Of a stretch of 64,000 bases of DNA, positions 7,147 to 17,409 are shown piece by piece. The position numbers and the translations under genes were made by a program. The stretch is from Streptosporangiaceae bacterium (GTDB taxonomy: Bacteria; Actinomycetota; Actinomycetes; Streptosporangiales; Streptosporangiaceae). Location: positions 1 through 64,000 of the forward strand of contig JAOPYH010000190.1 of assembly GCA_025964715.1 (NCBI GenBank), given 5' to 3'. The notes under the pieces were generated by a model. It saw only the letters and a list, made by a program, of their open reading frames with translations, did not search any database and had not been told where the DNA came from. Position 1 is the first letter of the stretch. Every line of letters begins with the position of its first letter.

Positions 7147-8922
7147 TCAGGCCTCCAGATCGTCGGCGAGGAGCAGCCACTGCTCCTCGGTCTCTTCCCG
7201 TTCGGTCCGCACGGACTTGAGCTCGGTGTTGAGCGCCAGGAGCTTCTCGTAGTCGGTGGCGTGCTCCGCCAGCACCTGGTGCAACTCGGCCTCGCGCTTG
7301 CCCAGCTTGTCCAGCCTGCGCTCGAGCCGGTCGAGCTCCTTGCGGGCCTTCCAGCCCTCGCCGGCGCTCTTGGCCGTCCCGGCCGGCGCCCCGGCGATCC
7401 CTTCGGAGGTCCCGGCGGGCCCGGCCGGCTCCGTACTGGCAGTACGCCGCCGCTCGAGGTATTCGTCGACGCCACCGGGCAGCATCCGCAGCCCGCCGTC
7501 GCCGAGCAGCGCGACGACCTGGTCGGTGGTCCGCTCGAGGAAGTAGCGGTCGTGGCTGACGACGACCAGCGTGCCCGGCCAGCCGTCGAGCAGGTCCTCG
7601 AGCTCGGTGAGGGTCTCGATGTCGAGGTCGTTGGTCGGCTCGTCGAGCAGCAGCACGTTGGGCTCGCTCATCAGCAGTCGCAGGAGCTGCAGCCGCCGGC
7701 GCTCGCCACCTGACAGGTCTCCGACCGGCGTCCATTGCGCGTCGCCACGAAATCCCAGCCGCTCGAGCATCTGGCCCGCGGTGAAGTCCCGCTTGCCGAC
7801 GGTGATCCTCCGCTTGACCTCCTCGACCGCCTCCAGCACCCGCTTCGCCGGGTCGAGCTCGGCGACCTCCTGCGAGAGGTGGCCGAGCTGCACGGTCTTG
7901 CCCCGTACGATCGTGCCGTCCGAAGGCTGCACCGAGCCGTCGAGCAGCCGCAGCAGAGTGGTCTTGCCGCTGCCGTTGACCCCGACGATCCCGATCCGGT
8001 CGCCAGGCCCGAGCCGCCACGTCAGGCGCTGGAAGATCTCGCGCCGTCCGACCTCGGCGGTCACGTCCTCGAGGTCGTACACCGTCTTACCGAGCCGGGC
8101 GGTGGCGAACCTGGTCAGCTCGACCTTGTCCCGCAGCGGCGGCTCGTCGGCGATGAGGGCCTGTGCCGCCTCGACCCGGAAACGGGGCTTGGACGTCCGC
8201 GCCTGCGGGCCGCGGCGCAGCCAGGCCAGCTCCTTGCGGAGCAGGTTCTGCCGCTTCTCCTCAGTCGACGCGGCGATCCTGGCCCGTTCGGCCTTGGCCA
8301 GCACGTAGGCGGAATAGCCGCCGTCATAGCGCTCAATGCGCCCGTCCACGACCTCCCAGGTGCGCTCGGTGACCTCGTCGAGGAACCACCGGTCGTGGGT
8401 CACGGTCACCACGGCGGATCGCCGGGACTTCAGGTGCCCGGCGAGCCACACGATGGCCTCGATGTCAAGGTGGTTCGTGGGCTCGTCGAGGATGAGGACG
8501 TCGCGCTCGGGGACGAGCAGGGCGGCCAGCGCCACGCGGCGCCGCTCACCACCCGACATCCCGTCGGGCAGGGTGTCGAGATCGAGGCCGTCCAGGAGGC
8601 CCGCGAGGATCTCCCGGGTCCGGGTGTCCCCCGCCCATTCGTGTTCGGGCCGGTCGCCGAGGACGATCTCGCGGACGGTCGCCCCCTCGGGGAACCGGTC
8701 TCGCTGGCTGAGATAGCCCAGCCGCAGGTCACGGGCGTGGGTCGCGCGCCCGTCGTCCGGTTCGGTCAGCTTCGCGAGCACGGAGACGAGCGTGCTCTTA
8801 CCGCCGCCGTTGCGGCCGACGACGCCGATGCGCTCGCCGTCCTCGACGCCGAGGGACACCGCGTCCAGCAGCGGGCTGGGCCCATAGGCCTTGGTGACGT
8901 TCTCAAGATTGATCTGATTCAC
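7147..8922 (-). CDS. uup: ABC-F family ATPase, Uup-like
   Basis: Soluble tandem-ATPase protein of the ABC-F class, which acts on ribosomes rather than in transport. It has two Walker A motifs (GRNGGGKST near residue 37 and GVNGSGKTT near residue 310). Both signature motifs (MSGGERRR and LSGGERRR) and Walker B motifs (LILDEPTNHLD and LLLDEPTNDLD) are present. There are no membrane segments. The last 65 residues form a charged coiled coil (KELDRLERRLDKLGKREAEL), which is characteristic of Uup. The GTG start follows GGAGGTGTC. It is downstream of ispE on the same strand with a 46-base gap, so probably in one operon. The choice of Uup over other ABC-F subtypes rests on the C-terminal coiled coil. 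Confidence 0.88.
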   Translation of the reverse strand: MNQINLENVTKAYGPSPLLDAVSLGVEDGERIGVVGRNGGGKSTLVSVLAKLTEPDDGRATHARDLRLGYLSQRDRFPEGATVREIVLGDRPEHEWAGDTRTREILAGLLDGLDLDTLPDGMSGGERRRVALAALLVPERDVLILDEPTNHLDIEAIVWLAGHLKSRRSAVVTVTHDRWFLDEVTERTWEVVDGRIERYDGGYSAYVLAKAERARIAASTEEKRQNLLRKELAWLRRGPQARTSKPRFRVEAAQALIADEPPLRDKVELTRFATARLGKTVYDLEDVTAEVGRREIFQRLTWRLGPGDRIGIVGVNGSGKTTLLRLLDGSVQPSDGTIVRGKTVQLGHLSQEVAELDPAKRVLEAVEEVKRRITVGKRDFTAGQMLERLGFRGDAQWTPVGDLSGGERRRLQLLRLLMSEPNVLLLDEPTNDLDIETLTELEDLLDGWPGTLVVVSHDRYFLERTTDQVVALLGDGGLRMLPGGVDEYLERRRTASTEPAGPAGTSEGIAGAPAGTAKSAGEGWKARKELDRLERRLDKLGKREAELHQVLAEHATDYEKLLALNTELKSVRTEREETEEQWLLLADDLEA

Positions 8923-8968
8923 GACACCTCCAAGGCTAGTGGCTCGGCGCCATGAGTCGGCTCGGCGG

Positions 8969-9871
8969 TCAGAGCAGTGTTGCCCCGGGCACCGGGCCGT
9001 AGGCCTTGGCGACCGCTCGGGCGACCCCGATCCCCGACATGGCCTCCGCGAGATCGATCGCCTGCGACTCCGACTCGGCGAGGAAGGCGCAGGTCGGACC
9101 GGAGCCCGAGACCAGCGCGGCGATCGCCCCGAGGTCGCGCCCGGCGGACAGGGTCCGTCGCAGCGACGGACGGAGCGTCAGCGCCGCCGTCTGGAGATCG
9201 TTGCTCAGCGCCATGCCCAGCTCTTTGGCGTCACCGGTGACCAGCGCCGCCATCAGCCGCTCGGAGACCTGTGGCGGGGCGACCGGCCGGCCCTGGGCTG
9301 CCCGCAGCCGGTCACACTCGGCATAGACCGCCGGGGTGGACAGGCCCCCCTCGGCGAAGGCGAAGACCCAGTGGAACGTGCCCCCGGAAGGCACGGAAGT
9401 GAGGCGCTCTCCGCGCCCGAGTCCCACGGCGGTGCCGCCGGCAAGCGCGAAGGGGACGTCGCTGCCCAGGGCCGCCGCGAGCTCCGCGAGCTCCCGCGCG
9501 TCCAGTCCCGCGTCCCAGAGCAGGTTGCAGGCGACGAGAGCGGCCGCCGCGTCGGCGCTGCCGCCGGCCATGCCCCCGGCCACCGGGATGGCCTTGTTCA
9601 GCCGCAGTTCCACCGCCGGCTCGACTCCCGCCCGGCGGGCGAGCAGGCGGGCGGCCCTGGCCGCGAGGTTGTCCTCCCCGGTGGGCACCCCGGCGATGGA
9701 CTCACCGCGAACGTGGACCCGGAGCTCCTCGGCAGGGGACGCGGTGACTTCGTCGAACAGCGAAACGGCGTGGAACACGTTCGCGAGCTCGTGGAACCCG
9801 TCATCGCGAATCGGCCCCACGCCGAGCTGCAGATTGACCTTCGCGGGGACGCGTACGCTCACGGATGCCAC
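8969..9871 (-). CDS. ispE: 4-diphosphocytidyl-2-C-methyl-D-erythritol kinase
   Basis: GHMP-family kinase of the non-mevalonate (MEP) isoprenoid pathway. It phosphorylates the 2-hydroxyl of CDP-ME. The substrate motif AKVNLQLGVGP is near the N-terminus, the ATP-binding motif PVAGGMAGGSADAAA is mid-protein, and SGSGPTCAFL is near the C-terminus. The 300-residue length is normal. The GTG at 9871 lies 8 bases after TACGAT, which fits a leaderless message; a second in-frame GTG at 9862 is an alternative. It is transcribed away from the kinase gene at 9991 and followed by uup. Confidence 0.93.
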   Translation of the reverse strand: MASVSVRVPAKVNLQLGVGPIRDDGFHELANVFHAVSLFDEVTASPAEELRVHVRGESIAGVPTGEDNLAARAARLLARRAGVEPAVELRLNKAIPVAGGMAGGSADAAAALVACNLLWDAGLDARELAELAAALGSDVPFALAGGTAVGLGRGERLTSVPSGGTFHWVFAFAEGGLSTPAVYAECDRLRAAQGRPVAPPQVSERLMAALVTGDAKELGMALSNDLQTAALTLRPSLRRTLSAGRDLGAIAALVSGSGPTCAFLAESESQAIDLAEAMSGIGVARAVAKAYGPVPGATLL

Positions 9872-9990
9872 AGCCCGAGATCGTACGGGACCAGGGGCGG
9901 CCGGCCCGCCCCTGGGCCGCCTCCCGCTCCGCGTGCGGGTCGATCTTCGGTACGGTCTCCCTAAAGCGACAGCGTGAAAGGGCTTGCCCG

Positions 9991-11175
9991 GTGCAGGAGC
10001 AGAAGGGGCAGCCGAAGCCGCCCAGCGGCGCTGAGCCGCTCAAGTCCGGCGATCCCCTCCATATCGGAGCCTACGAACTGATCGGCAGGCTGGGAGAAGG
10101 CGGCATGGGCGCCGTCTACCTGGGCCGCGGCAAGGACGGCCGTCCGGTCGCCGTGAAGGTGATCCGCCCTGAGCTCGCCGCGGACCGGACGTTCCGCGAC
10201 CGCTTTCGCGACGAGGTCACCAACGCGCAGAGGGTGGCGTCCTTCTGCACCGCGCACGTCATCGGCCACGGCGAGGAGGCCGGGCGTCCCTATCTCGTAA
10301 CCGAGTACGTCGACGGCACGCCGCTGGACGAATACACCGAGACGCACGGCGCCCTGGCGCAGGGCACCCTGCACGGTGTCGCGGTCGGCGTCGCGGCCGC
10401 GCTCACCGCCATCCACTCCGCCGGGCTGATCCACCGCGATCTCAAGCCGGCGAACGTGCTGCTGTCGGTGTCCGGTCCCCGGGTCATAGATTTCGGCATC
10501 GCGCGCGCCACGGACGCCTCCGTGAAGCACACCCAGACCGGCTTCGTGATGGGGAGTCCCGGCTGGATGGCCCCCGAGCAGGTGATGCGAGGCGAGATCG
10601 GCACCGCCGTCGACATCTTCGCCTGGGGCACGCTGGTCGCCTTCGCCGGGACCGGTCGCCACCCCTACGGCGCGGGCACGCTGGTCACCATGGCCGCCCG
10701 GGCACAGAACAACAGGCCCGACCTGGACGGCCTGCCGGGGGAGCTGCGCGGGCTCGTCGAAAAGGCCCTGGACCCGGAGCCGCACCGCAGGCCCACCGCC
10801 CAGCAGCTGCTGCTGTCCCTCGTCGGCGGGACGGGCACGCCGGCGGACTCGCGCGGGGCCCAGGCGGCGGCGGACCAGGAGCTCGACCGGACGTGGGGCC
10901 CCGAGGTCCTGCGGCCTGCCATGAGCCCGCCGCCATGGGTCCCCCCGTCACCGCCGCACGGCTTCCCGATCCCGGCCCGTCACTACACGCCCCCGCCGGC
11001 TCCCCCGCCCGCTCCGTACCCGGCCTCTCCTGCGCCCCGGATGGCGGCGCCCGCGTACGGGCAGCGACGTATGCCGCGCCGCCCGTACGGCTGCCTGCTG
11101 TCCTGTGCCGTCATCGCCGCCGTGCTTGTCCTCGGAACCATCATGATCGGCGTCGCGTCCTTGTTCACCGGGTGA
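9991..11175 (+). CDS. Membrane-anchored serine/threonine protein kinase
   Basis: Hanks-type kinase of 394 residues. The glycine loop GRLGEGGMGAVY starts near residue 32. Lys56 is in AVK, the catalytic loop is HRDLKPAN at 148-155, DFG is at 167-169 and GSPGWMAPEQ follows, so all catalytic residues are present. After residue 285 comes a proline-rich linker, then one membrane segment (about residues 367-389). Only a few residues follow it, so there is no extracellular sensor domain. GTG at 9991 is used because AAAGGG lies 9 bases upstream. A tail-anchored kinase with no ectodomain must be regulated from inside or by partners; its substrate cannot be told from sequence. Confidence 0.9.
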   Translation: MQEQKGQPKPPSGAEPLKSGDPLHIGAYELIGRLGEGGMGAVYLGRGKDGRPVAVKVIRPELAADRTFRDRFRDEVTNAQRVASFCTAHVIGHGEEAGRPYLVTEYVDGTPLDEYTETHGALAQGTLHGVAVGVAAALTAIHSAGLIHRDLKPANVLLSVSGPRVIDFGIARATDASVKHTQTGFVMGSPGWMAPEQVMRGEIGTAVDIFAWGTLVAFAGTGRHPYGAGTLVTMAARAQNNRPDLDGLPGELRGLVEKALDPEPHRRPTAQQLLLSLVGGTGTPADSRGAQAAADQELDRTWGPEVLRPAMSPPPWVPPSPPHGFPIPARHYTPPPAPPPAPYPASPAPRMAAPAYGQRRMPRRPYGCLLSCAVIAAVLVLGTIMIGVASLFTG

Positions 11176-11242
11176 AGTTAGCCAGCAGGCGGCGAAACAC
11201 CTACTCGAAGCGCTGAGGATCGTCAGCACAGGTGAGTCCGGC

Positions 11243-12103
11243 CTAGGGCCTGGGGCGGTGTTCGGCGATGCGGGCGAAGGCGGTGACGTCGAGCGCCTCG
11301 CCGCGCTTGACCGGGTCGACGCCGGCCGCGCGCAGGGCCACTTCGGCCGCGGCCGCCGAGCCGGCCCAGCCGGCCAGTGCCGCCCGCAGGGTCTTGCGGC
11401 GCTGCGCGAACGCGGCGTCGATCGCGCCGAACACCTGCGTGCGGGAGACCGACGCCTCCGGCGGCTCCCGGCGGGTGAAGGCCACAAGGCCGGAGTCGAC
11501 ATTGGGCACCGGCCAGAAGACGCCCCTGCCGACCGGGCCGGCCCACCGGGCCTCCGCGTACCAGGCCATCTTCACCGAGGGGATCCCGTAGATCTTGCTA
11601 CCTGGTGCGGCGATCAGCCGGTCGGCCACCTCGGCCTGCACCATCACCAGGCCGTGCCGGAGCGTCGGCAGCGTGGCGAGCAGGTGGAGCACGACCGGCA
11701 CCGCGACGTTGTACGGAAGGTTCGCGACGAGGGCGGTCGGCCCGGGCCCGGGCAGTCCGGTCATCCGGAGCGCGTCGGCCTGCACGACCTCGAGCTTGCC
11801 GGCGAGTTCGGGTGCGCGGTCGGCGACTGTGTCCGGCAGCGCCTGTGCCAGGGTGGGGTCGATCTCCACCGCCACGACGCGCTGCGCCTCCGGTAGCAGG
11901 CCGAGCGTCAGCGATCCGAGGCCCGGCCCGACCTCCAGGACCACATCATCAGGACCGACGCCGGCCGAGCGCACGATGCGGCGCACGGTGTTGGCGTCGA
12001 TGACGAAGTTCTGGCCCAGTGTCTTGGTCGGCCGGATGCCGAGCCGCGCGGCCAGCCGCCGTACGTCCGCCGGCCCGAGCAACCCTGCCTGTGTGTCCCC
12101 CAC
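11243..12103 (-). CDS. rsmA: 16S rRNA dimethyladenosine transferase (KsgA)
   Basis: Dimethylates A1518 and A1519 of 16S rRNA late in 30S assembly. It has the SAM motif [12 protein letters not shown], the catalytic NLPYN and the N-terminal LGQNFVID expected for the family. The 286-residue length is normal. The GTG start is 22 bases after the rpf stop, so it is probably co-transcribed with rpf, as in other actinobacteria where metG-tatD-rpf-ksgA is conserved. It converges with the kinase gene. Confidence 0.95.
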   Translation of the reverse strand: MGDTQAGLLGPADVRRLAARLGIRPTKTLGQNFVIDANTVRRIVRSAGVGPDDVVLEVGPGLGSLTLGLLPEAQRVVAVEIDPTLAQALPDTVADRAPELAGKLEVVQADALRMTGLPGPGPTALVANLPYNVAVPVVLHLLATLPTLRHGLVMVQAEVADRLIAAPGSKIYGIPSVKMAWYAEARWAGPVGRGVFWPVPNVDSGLVAFTRREPPEASVSRTQVFGAIDAAFAQRRKTLRAALAGWAGSAAAAEVALRAAGVDPVKRGEALDVTAFARIAEHRPRP

Positions 12104-12125
12104 CGGCCTAGTCTGTCAGGCTTGG

Positions 12126-12941
12126 TCAGCTGAAGAGCAATCTGCCGCAGCTGGGCCACTGTCCCTGCCACCGGCCGTGCACGCGGTTGTAGAGCAGCTG
12201 TGCCCGGTAGGTCTGCTCGGCGGCGGTGGCGTCGGACGGTTTGCCGCTGCCCCCGGCCGAAGCCCATGACGACGTGGAGAACTGGTAGAGGCCGTAGTAG
12301 CCGGCCCCATTGACCGCCCTGGGGTTGCCGTGCGACTCGCACTCGGCCAGCGCCTTCCAGTTGAGCCGCGCCGCCGCCCCACCGACCGGTGCGCCCTTGG
12401 TGCCGACCTCCAGGATCCGCGGCTCGGGGCGGCGCTTGACCACCTGCGCGATGATGGCCTTCACCTTTTTGCCATGGCGGCGGACATAGGCGGTCCGGAC
12501 GACCTTGACGCCGGGACGGCCCTTGCGCAGGACCTTCTCGTCCCAGACGTACATGGCCTTGTTCTTCTTCTTGACCGTCGGGGGCGGGACCTGCACGACC
12601 TTGGTCACCGGCCTGGACAGCAGCCTGACGACCTTGATCATCGGTGCGGTCGGTCCGTCGAGGCCCGGGTGCACCAGATCATAGGGACCGACCCGGATGC
12701 CGAGCCGGGTCAGCACCTCGCGTACGGTCCGGCCCGTGGTCATCGTCTCCGTGCGGGCACGATCCACGAAGACCACGACCCGGACCGGCGTCGGGGCTCG
12801 CTTGACCGCGTCGGTGCTGGCCACGTCGCGCTTCGCCGGGCCGTCACCGTTGAAGAACATGGCAGCGGAGGTCACCGCCACCACCAGCACCGCGGCGATG
12901 CCCGCGACGAAGATGACGACCTTGGGGGAACGACGACGCAC
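12126..12941 (-). CDS. rpf: Resuscitation-promoting factor (DUF348, G5 and Rpf domains)
   Basis: Secreted or membrane-tethered muralytic enzyme that promotes spore germination or exit from dormancy. An N-terminal membrane segment lies at residues 8-26. DUF348 follows (VVVFVDRARTETMTTGRTVR), then a basic G5 region. The C-terminal lysozyme-like Rpf domain has the catalytic Glu in LAECESHGNP and the motif YYGLYQFSTSSW. GTG at 12941 is preceded by GGAGG 5 bases upstream. It sits between tatD and rsmA on the same strand. The 143-base upstream region shows no clear riboswitch. Confidence 0.93.
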   Translation of the reverse strand: MRRRSPKVVIFVAGIAAVLVVAVTSAAMFFNGDGPAKRDVASTDAVKRAPTPVRVVVFVDRARTETMTTGRTVREVLTRLGIRVGPYDLVHPGLDGPTAPMIKVVRLLSRPVTKVVQVPPPTVKKKNKAMYVWDEKVLRKGRPGVKVVRTAYVRRHGKKVKAIIAQVVKRRPEPRILEVGTKGAPVGGAAARLNWKALAECESHGNPRAVNGAGYYGLYQFSTSSWASAGGSGKPSDATAAEQTYRAQLLYNRVHGRWQGQWPSCGRLLFS

Positions 12942-13085
12942 CTGTCCTCCGGACGTTCGGCAGCCCCCCGGTACCAGCCGAGAAGAGTACGGCCACCGGG
13001 TGTCGCGCGCCACCGATTCGCCGAAACGGCATGGACGAGCAGACGACCTAGAAGACAGTCGCGGCGCCGTCCCACCAAGGGTGGC

Positions 13086-13973
13086 CTACCAGGGGCCGAA
13101 GAGGCGGTCGCCGTTCGCCGCTATGGCCGTGCAGAGCTCGGCGAGGTCGACCTCCTTGACCTCGGCCAGGCACCGGACCGTCGTGGGGATGAGGTAGGAG
13201 GCGTTGGGCTTGCCGCGGTACGGGACCGGGGTCAGGAACGGCGCGTCGGTCTCGACGAGCAGCAGGTCCAGCGGCGCCACCTTGGCCGCCTCCCGCAGCG
13301 GCTCGGCGTTCTTGAAGGTCACGTTGCCCGCGAAGCTCATCGCATAGCCACGGTCCGCGCACACCCGGGCCATCTCCGCGTCGCCGGAGAAGCAGTGGAA
13401 GACGACCTTGTCCGGCGCGCCCTCCTCCTGCAGAATGCGGAGCACGTCGTCGTGGGCCTCGCGATCGTGGATCATGAGGGCCTTGCCGGTCTGCTTGGCG
13501 ATGTCGATGTGAGCCCGGAACGAACGCTGCTGGTCCTCGACCGGCGCCCAGTCGCGGTAGTAGTCGAGGCCCGTCTCGCCCACCGCGACGACATGCGGCC
13601 GTGCGGCCAGCTCGGCGATGTCCTCCAGCACGTCGTCGCGGACCCCCGTGGTCTCGTTGGGGTGGATCGCCACGCCCGCGTAGACGTCTCCGTGTTCGCA
13701 CGCGACCTGGGTGCCCCAGCGGGACGACTTGAGGTCGCACCCGATGGTCACGACCCGCCGTACGCCCACGGCGTGTGCGGCCGCGATCGCGCGCGGCACC
13801 GGCAGGTCGAGCAGGTCCAGGTGGCAGTGGCTGTCGAAGACCTCGACAGGCAGGCGCTCGGGCAACGGCGGATAGGCCGCGCCCTGGAAGCCATCGTCGC
13901 CTCGTGAGCTGTTCATTGGTCTCTCCACTGGCCGGCCGGCCTCCTCGGACGCCGCGCTGGCGGACTCGCCCAC
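13086..13973 (-). CDS. tatD: TatD-family metal-dependent DNase
   Basis: TIM-barrel metallohydrolase. The metal ligands are visible in DSHCHLDLLD near the N-terminus, AIHPNET, GETGLDYYRD, HDREAHDD and ETDAPFLTP. GTG at 13973 is preferred because GGGAGG lies 7 bases upstream and 27 bases separate it from the metG stop. An ATG at 13916 with GGAGAG is a credible shorter start, since the residues before it are low-complexity. It lies in the metG-tatD-rpf-rsmA run. Confidence 0.9.
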   Translation of the reverse strand: MGESASAASEEAGRPVERPMNSSRGDDGFQGAAYPPLPERLPVEVFDSHCHLDLLDLPVPRAIAAAHAVGVRRVVTIGCDLKSSRWGTQVACEHGDVYAGVAIHPNETTGVRDDVLEDIAELAARPHVVAVGETGLDYYRDWAPVEDQQRSFRAHIDIAKQTGKALMIHDREAHDDVLRILQEEGAPDKVVFHCFSGDAEMARVCADRGYAMSFAGNVTFKNAEPLREAAKVAPLDLLLVETDAPFLTPVPYRGKPNASYLIPTTVRCLAEVKEVDLAELCTAIAANGDRLFGPW

Positions 13974-13999
13974 GTTCGATCCTCCCAGCGAGCCACCGT

Positions 14000-15790
14000 T
14001 CAAGGCTGTTCCAGGCGGGCCAGTTCCTCGTCGACAATCTTCGGGTCGAGCTTGGTGAACAGCGGGGTGGGCTTGGTCAAAGGCGTGCCGGCCTTGATGG
14101 GCCGGTGCTCCCACCGAGCCTCGTCGTCGTAGTCGCCCGTGATCACCGGGTATGAGGTGCCGTCCTCGTCCACCTCCCTGATCTCCGGCATGCCGGACCA
14201 CCGCCCGTCACCACCGAGCATGCTGTGGATCTTGTTCGACGAGGTCGGCAGGAACGGGGTGAGCAGGGTCTTGGCGTCATCGACCACCTGCAGCGCCACG
14301 TGCAGGATCGAACCCTTGCGGTCCGCATCGTCCTTGATCTTCCAGGGCTCCTGCTGGGAAAGGTAGGCGTTGGCGTCCCGTACGACGTCGAACGCCTCGG
14401 TCACGGCGTTCTTGAACCGCGACCTGCCCAGCTCCGCGCCGACGGCGGAGAAGGCGGAGCGACTGCGCTCGAGCAGGGCCCGGTCGGCGTCGGTCAGGTC
14501 ACCGGCCTCGGGGATCGCGCCGAACTCCTTGGCCGCCATCGTCACCGACCGGTTCACCAGGTTGCCCCACTGGGCGACGAGCTCGTTGTTGTTGCGCTCG
14601 AGGAAGTGCTGCCAGGTGAAGTCGGTGTCCTGGTTCTCCGGGCCGGCCACGGCGATGTAGTAGCGCAGGGCGTCGACGTCGTAGCGCTCCAGGAAGTCCC
14701 GGACGTAGATCACTACCTGCCGCGAGGAGGAGAACTTGCGGCCCTCCATGGTCAGGAACTCCGAGGAGACGACCTCGGTCGGCAGGTTCAGCTTCCCGAG
14801 CGAGCCCGTGTCGCCGCCCTTGTCGCCCTCGCCGGCGTAGCCGAGAAGCATCGCCGGCCAGATCTCGGAGTGGAAGACGATGTTGTCCTTGCCCATGAAG
14901 TAATACGAGAGCGCCTCGGGGTCCTGCCACCAGGCCCGCCACGCCTCCGGGTCGCCCGACCTGCGCGCCCACTCCACCGAGGCGGAGAAATAGCCTATGA
15001 CGGCGTCGAACCACACGTACAGCCGCTTGTTGGCCTGGTCGCGCCAGCCGTCCAGCGGGATCGGCACGCCCCAGTCGAGGTCACGGCTGATCCCCCGGGG
15101 CTGCAGGTCGTCGAGCAGGTTCAGCGAGAACTTGAGCACGTTCGGCCGCCAGTCGCCCTGCTTGGAGCGCAGGTAGGAGCCGAGCACCTCAGTGAACGCG
15201 GGCAGATCCAGCATGAAGTGCTCGGTCTCGACGAACTTCGGCGTCTCGCCGTTGATCCGTGACCTGGGGTTGACCAGGTCGATCGGGTCAAGTTGGTTGC
15301 CGCAGTTGTCGCACTGGTCGCCACGCGCGCCGTCGTGGTGGCAGATCGGGCAGGTGCCCTCGATGTAGCGGTCCGGGAGGGTACGGCCGGTGGAGGGCGA
15401 GATCGCGCCCATCGTCGTCTTGGGGAAGATATAGCCGTTGTCGTACAGACCCTTGAAGACCTCCTGGACGACCGCGTAGTGGTTGCGCGTCGTCGTCCGG
15501 GTGAACAGGTCATAGGACATACCGAGACCGTGCAGGTCATTGACGATGACCCGGTTGTAGCGGTCGGCGAGCTCGCGGGCCGGGACGCCCTCGTTGTCGG
15601 CCTGCACCTGGATCGGCGTGCCGTGCTCGTCGGTGCCGCTCACCATCAGAACCTTGTTGCCCGCCATCCGCTGGTAGCGGCTGAACATGTCGGAGGGCAG
15701 CGCGAAGCCGGATACGTGCCCGATATGGCGGGGCCCGTTGGCGTACGGCCAGGCGGGCGCGGTCAGGATGTGTCGGCCAGACGAGGACAT
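14000..15790 (-). CDS. metG: Methionyl-tRNA synthetase
   Basis: Charges tRNA-Met. Class I signatures are HIGH at residues 22-25 and the KMSKS equivalent KFSSS in [11 protein letters not shown] four-cysteine zinc knuckle ([18 protein letters not shown]) sits in the connective domain. The 596 residues lack the C-terminal tRNA-binding dimerisation domain, as usual in actinobacteria. The ATG is exactly 6 bases after TAGGCT (minus strand of 15797-15802) and has no SD, so the mRNA is probably leaderless. It is the first gene of the metG-tatD-rpf-rsmA group. Confidence 0.96.
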   Translation of the reverse strand: MSSSGRHILTAPAWPYANGPRHIGHVSGFALPSDMFSRYQRMAGNKVLMVSGTDEHGTPIQVQADNEGVPARELADRYNRVIVNDLHGLGMSYDLFTRTTTRNHYAVVQEVFKGLYDNGYIFPKTTMGAISPSTGRTLPDRYIEGTCPICHHDGARGDQCDNCGNQLDPIDLVNPRSRINGETPKFVETEHFMLDLPAFTEVLGSYLRSKQGDWRPNVLKFSLNLLDDLQPRGISRDLDWGVPIPLDGWRDQANKRLYVWFDAVIGYFSASVEWARRSGDPEAWRAWWQDPEALSYYFMGKDNIVFHSEIWPAMLLGYAGEGDKGGDTGSLGKLNLPTEVVSSEFLTMEGRKFSSSRQVVIYVRDFLERYDVDALRYYIAVAGPENQDTDFTWQHFLERNNNELVAQWGNLVNRSVTMAAKEFGAIPEAGDLTDADRALLERSRSAFSAVGAELGRSRFKNAVTEAFDVVRDANAYLSQQEPWKIKDDADRKGSILHVALQVVDDAKTLLTPFLPTSSNKIHSMLGGDGRWSGMPEIREVDEDGTSYPVITGDYDDEARWEHRPIKAGTPLTKPTPLFTKLDPKIVDEELARLEQP

Positions 15791-15796
15791 GTCACA

Positions 15797-15802
15797 AGCC
15801 TA
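15797..15802 (-). promoter_or_regulatory. -10 element of a leaderless metG promoter
   Basis: TAGGCT on the minus strand is followed by exactly six bases and the metG ATG. The TAnnnT-N6-ATG pattern places transcription and translation starts together. Confidence 0.6.
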
Positions 15803-15884
15803 GAGGGCTTCCCATGCTGACTCGCGCCAATATCCCCCCGACCGCGTCGGCGCGCCGGATCAGCCGATCAGCCGGGCGGGATCG

Positions 15885-17129
15885 TCAGCGGCCGGCCGTC
15901 TCGTCGGCGTGCTCGGCGGCGACCCTGTGGGCGGCGGCGTCGACCAGGTCCGCGGCCTCGTCCGCCGGGTCGCTCAGCGGCGGGTGCGAACGGCGCCGGA
16001 TGCCGAGGATGCTGACGAACAGCGAGGCGAACACGGCCTGGAAGCTCATGATGAGACCGGTGGCCGACGGCACGACCATGCGGATGGAGTGCCGGGGGTC
16101 GAGCTCGCCGAAGTTGTTGACCTTCCAGTGCAGCAGCGAGGCCAACATGCCGACCACACCGGCCAGGGCCAGCACTCCGCCGATGACCAGGCCCCGCTCG
16201 AGGCTCCACCAGTCGATGATCTTCTGGACGCGCTTGTCGTGCGGGAGGAAGCCCTCCTCCATCGCATAGACCTTGGTCAGCAGCGCGAAGAGCACCGCCT
16301 GGAAGCCGATGACCAGCGCCGCGGAGGCGCCCACGAGCGTGTCGACGTCGAAGGCGATCTCACCGACCCGGATGGGGCCCGCGGACAGGGCCACCCCGAC
16401 GATGAGCCCCAGGCTCATGAGGAGCAGCCCGGGGATCAGGAACAGCCACCGCGGGCTGTAGAGCATGAGGAAACGAAGGTGCCGCCAGCCGTCCCGCCAG
16501 GTGCTCAGGTGCGGCGGCCGGGTGCGGCCGTCGGGCGACAGGGTGGTGGGGACCTCGCGGATATCGAACTTCGCGAGTGTGGCCTTCACCACCATCTCGC
16601 TGGCGAACTCCATGCCGCCGGTCTGCAGCCCCAGCCGCGCGATCGACTCCTTGCGGAAGGCGCGCAGCCCGCAGTGGAAGTCGCCGATCTTGCTGCCGAA
16701 GAAGAGCCGCCCGACGAAGCTGAGGACCGGGTTGCCCAGGTAGCGGTGCAGCGGAGGCATGGCCCCCGGCGCGATCCCGCCCTTGAACCGGTTGCCCATG
16801 ACCAGGTCGGCGCCGTCCCGCAGCTGCTCCAGGAACGGCATCAGGGTGGTGAAGTCGTAGGAGTCGTCGGCGTCGCCCATCGCGACGTAACGTCCACGGG
16901 CGGCGCGGATGCCGCCCATGAGAGCGTTGCCGTAGCCCTTCTCGGTCACCGCCACCACACGGGCTCCGGCGTCCCTGGCGAGCTGCTGGCTACCGTCAGT
17001 GCTGCCGTTGTCCGCGATGATGACCTCGCCGTCGATGCCCTGCGCGGCAAAGAAGTCGATCGTCTTGCGGACACAGGTCTCGACGGTCTCGGCCTCATTC
17101 AGGCACGGCATTACAACGGAGAGTTCCAC
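15885..17129 (-). CDS. GT2 polyprenyl-phosphate glycosyltransferase, membrane anchored
   Basis: Family 2 glycosyltransferase related to dolichyl-phosphate-sugar synthases. The N-terminal GT-A domain has VVMPCLNEAETV, ADNGSTDGS and the DxD-like MGDADDSYDF. The HCGLRAFRKE segment also fits. The C-terminal half carries at least four hydrophobic membrane segments. The length is 414 residues. It likely loads a sugar from a nucleotide donor onto a lipid carrier for use outside the membrane. The divergent GT-C protein next door and pmt (20.5 kb) are plausible users. Exact sugar and acceptor cannot be read from the sequence. Confidence 0.85.
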   Translation of the reverse strand: MELSVVMPCLNEAETVETCVRKTIDFFAAQGIDGEVIIADNGSTDGSQQLARDAGARVVAVTEKGYGNALMGGIRAARGRYVAMGDADDSYDFTTLMPFLEQLRDGADLVMGNRFKGGIAPGAMPPLHRYLGNPVLSFVGRLFFGSKIGDFHCGLRAFRKESIARLGLQTGGMEFASEMVVKATLAKFDIREVPTTLSPDGRTRPPHLSTWRDGWRHLRFLMLYSPRWLFLIPGLLLMSLGLIVGVALSAGPIRVGEIAFDVDTLVGASAALVIGFQAVLFALLTKVYAMEEGFLPHDKRVQKIIDWWSLERGLVIGGVLALAGVVGMLASLLHWKVNNFGELDPRHSIRMVVPSATGLIMSFQAVFASLFVSILGIRRRSHPPLSDPADEAADLVDAAAHRVAAEHADETAGR

Positions 17130-17409
17130 ACGGTCTCCTTCGTTACCCCCGGATCACCGACTGCGGGGCTTCGACTAGCCTCGATGCGTTCCGAGGCGGG
17201 GTATGTCTCGTACATCATGCCCGCCGCCGCGAGCGGATTCGGCTGGCTCTTGGCAAGAGCTTCCGGATCGTGTTGCGAAGTTGCAACCTTAAGACCCACA
17301 TTAGGGGGTCCATGGACGGCAGGGTGGGAATCAGCATACGGGCAACGCGGCCCGGGAGAGTCGACGCCGGTTGAGCAGCATGGGGCAGCAGCATGGAGGA
17401 GGGTCCGCC

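Noticed and set aside
12942..13085. Cyclic di-AMP (ydaO) riboswitch upstream of rpf
   Set aside because: Known before some actinobacterial rpf genes, but the conserved ydaO core sequences could not be aligned in this 143-base region.
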